DNA of 64,000 nucleotides from Tenacibaculum sp. GTDB taxonomy: Bacteria; Bacteroidota; Bacteroidia; Flavobacteriales; Flavobacteriaceae. Of the stretch, positions 59,804 through 64,000 are shown in pieces. A model generated the notes under the pieces. That model worked only from the letters and a program-made list of their open reading frames with translations. It had not been told where the DNA came from and ran no database searches. The translations under genes were made by a program, and so were the position numbers. The first letter of the stretch is position 1, and every line of letters starts with the position of its first letter. The stretch is taken from NCBI GenBank assembly GCA_022448525.1, contig JAKVCX010000008.1:124001-188000 (forward strand), read 5' to 3'.

Positions 59804-60802
59804 ATGTTATTAAAAGTACTTACACACATTTCAAGAGTTCTTGTTGGATTATTATTCATTTATTCCGGTTTTGTAAAATTGGTAGATCCAATTGGGTCTC
59901 AATATAAATTCGAAGAATATTTCAGTGAAGATGTACTCAACCTTGAATTTTTAATTCCTGTTGCCTTAGGTTTTTCAATCCTTTTAATTGTTACAGAATT
60001 GGTTTTAGGTGTAATGCTTTTAGTAGGATATAAACCAAAAATCACCGTTTGGAGTTTATTTGGTCTGAATCTAGTATTCTTATTTCTAACTTGGTATTCA
60101 TATGCTTACAATAAAGTAACAGATTGTGGTTGTTTTGGAGATGCAATTAAATTAACACCAAAAGAAACTTTCTATAAAAACATTGTTTTTATGGTTTTCA
60201 TAGTGATTCTAATTATAGGTGTTCGTTACATCAAACCATTAATATCTGATAAAGTAGCGTCGTACAGTACTATTGGTTCTGTAGTAATTTCATTATTTAT
60301 TGCGTATTATGTTTTAAATCATTTACCAATTATCGATTTTAGAGCGTATTCTGTAGGAACAAACATAGCTGAAGGAATGAAGTTTCCTGAAAATGGAGAT
60401 GTTCCTCCAATTCACGATTTTGAAATTGGAACAGAAGAAGACGATAAATTAGAAGAGATGTTGGCACAAGATAAGGCAATGCTTATCATGATGACAACGA
60501 TGAGTAAAGTGAATAAGGAAGGATTAAAAGCCATTTCTGAAGTAGCAGCTAAAGCAAATAATAGTGGATATAAAATTTATGTTTTAACTTCTGATATTAT
60601 GATGGCTGATGTTATCTACGAAGGAAATACAGAAAAGCTTGATGCATTTAAAAAAGAATACAACTTACCTTACGTTTTTGGTAGTTGTGATGAAAAGGCT
60701 ATAAAAACAGCTGTAAGAGCAAATCCAGGTGTGATAACAGTTCATAAAGGAACTATAGTAGGAAAATGGAATTGGACAGATGCTGACGATGTAGAGCTTT
60801 AA
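59804..60802 (+). CDS. BT_3928-family DoxX/MauE-like membrane protein with thioredoxin-like tail
   Basis: A 332-residue protein. Four to five membrane helices in the DoxX/MauE pattern (IYSGFVKLVDPIGSQYKFEEYF near the start; CGCFGDAIKLTP at about residues 107-118) precede a C-terminal thioredoxin-fold region (about 210-330) without a CxxC motif. MauE/DoxX proteins supply reducing equivalents or quinone electrons to exported thiol proteins. It starts 14 bases after the DUF1599 gene, the usual Bacteroidota neighbourhood. Confidence 0.87.
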   Translation: MLLKVLTHISRVLVGLLFIYSGFVKLVDPIGSQYKFEEYFSEDVLNLEFLIPVALGFSILLIVTELVLGVMLLVGYKPKITVWSLFGLNLVFLFLTWYSYAYNKVTDCGCFGDAIKLTPKETFYKNIVFMVFIVILIIGVRYIKPLISDKVASYSTIGSVVISLFIAYYVLNHLPIIDFRAYSVGTNIAEGMKFPENGDVPPIHDFEIGTEEDDKLEEMLAQDKAMLIMMTTMSKVNKEGLKAISEVAAKANNSGYKIYVLTSDIMMADVIYEGNTEKLDAFKKEYNLPYVFGSCDEKAIKTAVRANPGVITVHKGTIVGKWNWTDADDVEL

Positions 60803-60964
60803 AATATTAAAATATACTTTAAAAAAATGGCGGAAAACAGAATATGTTTTTCGCTTTTTTTATGGTCTCAATTAAAGCCTCGTTCTTTCATAATTAATGT
60901 TTTTATATTGATATTCAATATATTTTCTATCTTTAAAGTACTAATAACTAATGTAATCTAAACT

Positions 60965-61981
60965 ATGAAAATCTTAAAATACGCACTGCTACTTTTGTTA
61001 GCAGTCATACTTCTTGGACTTATTTACGTGTCTATGCAATCTTCTGATTATAATGTGGAACGATCAAAAGTTATCAATCAACCAATCTCCAAAGTATTTA
61101 ATACTGTAAATGATTTAAAAACTTGGGAAAAATGGGGACCATGGCATGATGAAGATTCAACAATTGTAGTTACTTATGGTGAAAAAACCGTTGGTGTAGG
61201 TGCGAGTGATAGCTGGACAAGTAAAGATGGTCCTGGAGCCATGGAAACAATTTCCGTTGAAATGAATAAGTCGATCTTACAAGAAATGCGATTTGGGGAT
61301 TATGAGCCAAGTGAAATTCTTTGGAATTTTGAAGATGTTGATGATGGGACAAAAGTTACTTGGACCATGAGAGATGATAAAGCTCCGTTTTTCTTCAAAA
61401 TGTTTTCAGCAATGTCTGGAGGTTGGGATAACATGTTAGGTCCAATGCTAGAAAATGGATTGAAAAACCTTGATGGTGTTGTTAAAGCGATACCAGATAA
61501 ATATACTTTAGGTAAAATCAGTGTTGTTGATACTGAAGATAAAGTGTTTGTAGGATATCCGCATAAAATGAAGATAGAACAGGAAGCTATGATGAAAGCT
61601 TTTATGGAATCTTTACCAAAAGCAGGAATGCATGCAGCTAAATCTGGGTTAGTAGCAGGAGATTATACTCCAGCAGCATTATATCATAAATGGGATGAAA
61701 AAACTGGTGAAACAGAATTTCATATCGGTTTATTTTTGAATAAAGATTTGGCTTTGGCTGAAGGAATGGAAAAAGTTTCAATTTCCGGAGGTAAACATGT
61801 AATGATTTCTAAGTTTGGGAATTATGGCGAAGGAGATTATGAAGCACATACAGCAATTGGAAAATATTTAGAATCAACCAAGATGAAAAGTAAATTTCCT
61901 TTGTTCGAATTGTATGTGAATGATCCTGCAAAAGTAAAACCAGAAGAAATACAAACAGATATTTATTATCCAATAGAATAA
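60965..61981 (+). CDS. SRPBCC domain fused to GyrI-like domain
   Basis: A 338-residue protein. An N-terminal membrane helix (about 4-24) is followed by a START-like SRPBCC domain (about 30-170, with PISKVFNTVNDLKTWEKWGPW) and a GyrI-like/effector-binding domain (about 185-335). Both domains bind small hydrophobic or cationic ligands. It stands alone without a DNA-binding domain, so it is a ligand binder at the membrane rather than a regulator. The -7 element at 60931-60938 is one base off the consensus. Confidence 0.87.
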   Translation: MKILKYALLLLLAVILLGLIYVSMQSSDYNVERSKVINQPISKVFNTVNDLKTWEKWGPWHDEDSTIVVTYGEKTVGVGASDSWTSKDGPGAMETISVEMNKSILQEMRFGDYEPSEILWNFEDVDDGTKVTWTMRDDKAPFFFKMFSAMSGGWDNMLGPMLENGLKNLDGVVKAIPDKYTLGKISVVDTEDKVFVGYPHKMKIEQEAMMKAFMESLPKAGMHAAKSGLVAGDYTPAALYHKWDEKTGETEFHIGLFLNKDLALAEGMEKVSISGGKHVMISKFGNYGEGDYEAHTAIGKYLESTKMKSKFPLFELYVNDPAKVKPEEIQTDIYYPIE

Positions 61982-62001
61982 AATTTAAAAGATACTAGCT
62001 T

Positions 62002-62030
62002 AAAACCTCACTCAAAAAGTGAGGTTTTAC
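62002..62030 (+). terminator. Hairpin after the SRPBCC-GyrI gene
   Basis: Perfect 11-bp stem AAAACCTCACT (62002-62012) and AGTGAGGTTTT (62018-62028); the T tail is short. Confidence 0.6.
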
Positions 62031-62045
62031 TATTTTAGTGCCAAT

Positions 62046-62411
62046 ATGAAACAATTATTACTTGTATTTATTGGTGGTGGTTTAGGAAGTGTTCTCAGGT
62101 TTTTACTTGGAAAAATGTTAAATAATGGAGATACAGGTATTCCAATGGGAACTTTTGTCGCTAATATTTTAGGAAGTTTGTTAATAGGATGTATTTTGGG
62201 ATTAGCAGCAAAAAATGACACCTTAACTCAAAATCAAATGTTATTACTCGCAACAGGTTTTTGTGGTGGTTTTACAACATTTTCAACTTTTGCTTATGAA
62301 AATCATGTGTTTTTAAAATCGGGTGATTTCTTATCTTTTGCGATGTATGCAATTGCTAGTTTCGCATTAGGTATTCTGGCGGTTTTTTTAGGAATCTTTT
62401 TAGTAAAATAA
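62046..62411 (+). CDS. crcB: Fluoride channel CrcB/Fluc
   Basis: A 121-residue protein with four helices that forms a dual-topology dimer exporting fluoride. The family motifs GGGLGSVLRFLLGK, NILGSLLIG and GFCGGFTTFSTFAYE (with the central TFST and Phe-box residues) are complete. The frame starts upstream at 62019, but that part crosses the terminator hairpin, so the ATG at 62046 is used. No fluoride riboswitch is visible in the short leader. Confidence 0.93.
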   Translation: MKQLLLVFIGGGLGSVLRFLLGKMLNNGDTGIPMGTFVANILGSLLIGCILGLAAKNDTLTQNQMLLLATGFCGGFTTFSTFAYENHVFLKSGDFLSFAMYAIASFALGILAVFLGIFLVK

Positions 62412-62420
62412 AATAATAAT

Positions 62421-63122
62421 ATGGACAAATTAGTACACTTAACTACTGATGAAAATTATGCAATTATTAAAATTGCCAACGGGAAAGTAAATGCAATTTC
62501 TCATGAAGTTATTGACGAATTAAATGCATGTTTGGATACAGCTGAGAAAGAAGAACGAGTTGTTATTATTACAGGGCAACCTGGAATATTATCAGGAGGT
62601 TTTGATTTAAAAGTGATGACTAAATCACCAGATGCTGCAAAAGAATTAGTGACTAAAGGGTCGAAATTATCGCATAGATTACTATCATTTCCAACTCCAG
62701 TGATAATGGCCTGTAATGGTCATGCTATAGCCAAAGGCGCATTTTTATTGTTATCCGCTGATTACAGAATTGGTACAGCTGGTGAATTTAAAATAGGATT
62801 AAATGAAGTTATGATTGGAATGACAATGCATAATGCAGGTGTTGAGATTGCTAGAGGAAAACTAACTCCTGTTTATTTTGAAAGAAGTGTGAGTAATGCT
62901 GAAATGTATAGTCCAGAGGAAGCTGTTACAGCCGGGTTCTTAGATACTGTAGTTCCAGATAGACATTTAATAGGAACAGCAATTAAGGTAGCTGGACTTT
63001 TTGGAAAATTGAATAAGAATGCTCATAAGAATACCAAACTAAAGGTTCGCAAGATTTTATTAGAGCGATTGGCAGAAGCAATTAAAGAAGATAGTGAACA
63101 AGAATTATCTTTTAACTCTTAA
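62421..63122 (+). CDS. Enoyl-CoA hydratase/isomerase (crotonase) family protein
   Basis: A 233-residue crotonase-fold protein. The oxyanion-hole segments are SGGFDLKVM and the region around CNGHAIAKGAFLLLSADYRIG. The usual catalytic glutamates are not evident at both positions, and GAFLLL stands where many hydratases have GGGxEL, so activity may differ from simple hydration. It starts nine bases after crcB and is probably co-transcribed. Ends at a strong terminator. Confidence 0.87.
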   Translation: MDKLVHLTTDENYAIIKIANGKVNAISHEVIDELNACLDTAEKEERVVIITGQPGILSGGFDLKVMTKSPDAAKELVTKGSKLSHRLLSFPTPVIMACNGHAIAKGAFLLLSADYRIGTAGEFKIGLNEVMIGMTMHNAGVEIARGKLTPVYFERSVSNAEMYSPEEAVTAGFLDTVVPDRHLIGTAIKVAGLFGKLNKNAHKNTKLKVRKILLERLAEAIKEDSEQELSFNS

Positions 63123-63129
63123 ATAAATA

Positions 63130-63153
63130 AAACCCGCTTTTTAGCGGGTTTTT
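63130..63153 (+). terminator. Terminator after the crotonase gene
   Basis: AAACCCGCT (63130-63138), TTTT loop, AGCGGGTTT (63143-63151), then T. Flanking A residues allow use by the convergent DUF1684 gene. Confidence 0.85.
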
Positions 63154-63160
63154 AATTTAT

Positions 63161-63769
63161 CTATTTTTTATAAGCCATAACTCCAGCATTTATTTCAATA
63201 TCCAAAGAATTGTCTCTTGGAGTAATCGGACAAGAGTATCGATCGCTATAAGCACAGTAAGGATTGTAAGCCTTGTTAAAATCAACGATAATAGTTCCAT
63301 CTCCTTGTTCATCTTTTGTGGTAATTTCAACAAAACGACCGCCACGATAAGAGGTTTTTCCATTCGTTTTATCTAAAAACGGAAGAAATAAATAGTCACC
63401 GTAATCAGGAGTAGGATTAGGATTTTTATAAATATCTAATTCAAACTCTTTACCATCAATTGTAAAAGAAATTACACCATACTTTTTATATTTCGCTATT
63501 CTTGATGTAGTCGTTGGGAAACTAAAAATTTTAGCTTCAGGAGTTTTTGTCAATTTAGCAACAACTTTGAACTTATTATTAACTGGGAAAAAGTCTAATC
63601 CTTTAAAGTTTTTTAATCCTTTTGCAGTGAGAGGAGAAGTAGATGCATCTTTAAATTTAGCATTCATTTCTTTTTGAAATTCTGATTCCCCAACAGGTTT
63701 TCTTTTTTCTTGACCAGAACACGAAAGGCAAAATTGAATTGCCAAAAAAGCTACAATAAATCTTTTCAT
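63161..63769 (-). CDS. DUF1684 lipoprotein
   Basis: A 202-residue protein with a signal peptide and lipobox (CLSCSG). The DUF1684 core is clear: ARIAKYKKYG-type strand region, FELDIYKNPNPTPDYGDYLFLPFLDKT, YRGGRFVEI, and the C-terminal YNPYCAYSDRYSCPITPRDNSLDIEINAG with two cysteines. The family is related to phosphate-starvation or envelope proteins of unknown function. It is convergent with the crotonase gene and monocistronic. Confidence 0.9.
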   Translation of the reverse strand: MKRFIVAFLAIQFCLSCSGQEKRKPVGESEFQKEMNAKFKDASTSPLTAKGLKNFKGLDFFPVNNKFKVVAKLTKTPEAKIFSFPTTTSRIAKYKKYGVISFTIDGKEFELDIYKNPNPTPDYGDYLFLPFLDKTNGKTSYRGGRFVEITTKDEQGDGTIIVDFNKAYNPYCAYSDRYSCPITPRDNSLDIEINAGVMAYKK

Positions 63770-63906
63770 AGTGAGTAGTTTTAATGATTTTTCTTAAGAC
63801 TACAAAATTAATATGAATTCAAAAGATACGAATGAATTTCACTACATAATTTGTAAAATATTGAGAAACAACCTTAAATTAACATACAACCTATAGAATT
63901 TTTGTC

Positions 63907-63914
63907 TATGTTTG
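63907..63914 (+). promoter_or_regulatory. -7 element of the last gene
   Basis: TATGTTTG, an exact TAnnTTTG match, 21 bases before the ATG at 63935. Confidence 0.5.
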
Positions 63915-63934
63915 TAACAGAATTTAAAGAAAAC

Positions 63935-64000
63935 ATGAAAAACATTTGTACATATAAGCAATGGACGTCGGTGGTAAGACCACCTTCTGCTCGGGCTATT
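63935..64000 (+). CDS. Start of a further gene (partial)
   Basis: Open frame from the ATG at 63935 to the window edge, 22 codons (MKNICTYKQWTSVVRPPSAR...). An exact -7 element lies upstream, so it is probably real. Too short to identify. Confidence 0.5.
   Translation, partial: MKNICTYKQWTSVVRPPSARAI

Noticed and set aside
61982..62046. Fluoride riboswitch before crcB
   Set aside because: The 64-base gap is filled by a simple terminator hairpin; no crcB-motif pseudoknot elements were seen.

Overview
The window reads as a piece of chromosome from a marine-type Flavobacteriaceae bacterium (Bacteroidota). The DNA is strongly AT-rich. Promoters match the Bacteroidota form (TTTG, 18-20 bases, then TAnnTTTG) and Shine-Dalgarno sites are scarce. 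Several genes start with TTG. Many products belong to Bacteroidota-typical families: DUF4293, DUF4230, DUF4920, the BT_3928 family, a DUF1599 tandem protein, Rho with an Asn-rich insert, and DUF58 next to trxA. The species cannot be fixed from this sequence. I saw no rRNA, tRNA, CRISPR array, transposase, integrase or prophage, so this is mostly core genome with a few accessory patches.

Layout. 1-7.5 kb: partial DUF58 protein, thioredoxin, metK behind a SAM-II-type riboswitch, an autonomous 33-codon gene, sppA, a lipoprotein and a DsbD-like reductase. 7.5-14.8 kb: DNA glycosylase Tag, a Kir-type K+ channel, an SDR enzyme, a MazG-like hydrolase, a degenerate thioredoxin-fold protein, ilvE, a DUF4920 lipoprotein and two tRNA-methyltransferase genes around a 40-residue membrane protein. 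14.8-21 kb: a retropepsin-like/PDZ protease, a four-gene redox operon opposite an HxlR regulator, an SGNH hydrolase and a papain-like peptidase. 21.1-26.5 kb: a probable structured ncRNA (possibly 6S RNA), a saccharopine dehydrogenase-like gene, DUF423, pckA and adenine deaminase.

26.6-32.7 kb is the least explained part. Five small, leaderless, apparently beta-rich proteins (two are clear paralogues, one is DUF1842-like) surround a TPR histidine kinase and its LytTR response regulator. Palindromic REP-like repeats and stem-loops punctuate the locus. 32.9-40.5 kb: ruvC, a four-helix-bundle protein followed by a GATAACT heptanucleotide array running into hemW, a cyclase-family gene, an unrecognised P-loop NTPase/arrestin-like membrane protein pair, a serine hydrolase and small conserved genes. 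39.7-45.5 kb: an AraC regulator divergent from a complete 4-hydroxyproline degradation operon (epimerase, D-hydroxyproline oxidase, deaminase, 2,5-dioxovalerate dehydrogenase), suggesting use of collagen-type substrates.

45.5-64 kb: 5-formyl-THF cyclo-ligase, rho, a NarL-type regulator with a lipoprotein and a TPR kinase, a phosphoesterase, truA, an ABC exporter, a coiled-coil lipoprotein, the diadenylate cyclase gene cdaA, exbD, folP, DUF1599, a DoxX/MauE-like protein, a SRPBCC-GyrI fusion, crcB, a crotonase, a DUF1684 lipoprotein and the start of a further gene. The strongest candidates for something new are the 26.6-31.9 kb small-protein/LytTR locus, the NTPase/arrestin-like pair at 35.8-37.4 kb, the ncRNA at 21.1-21.3 kb and the tiny gene at 2.9 kb.
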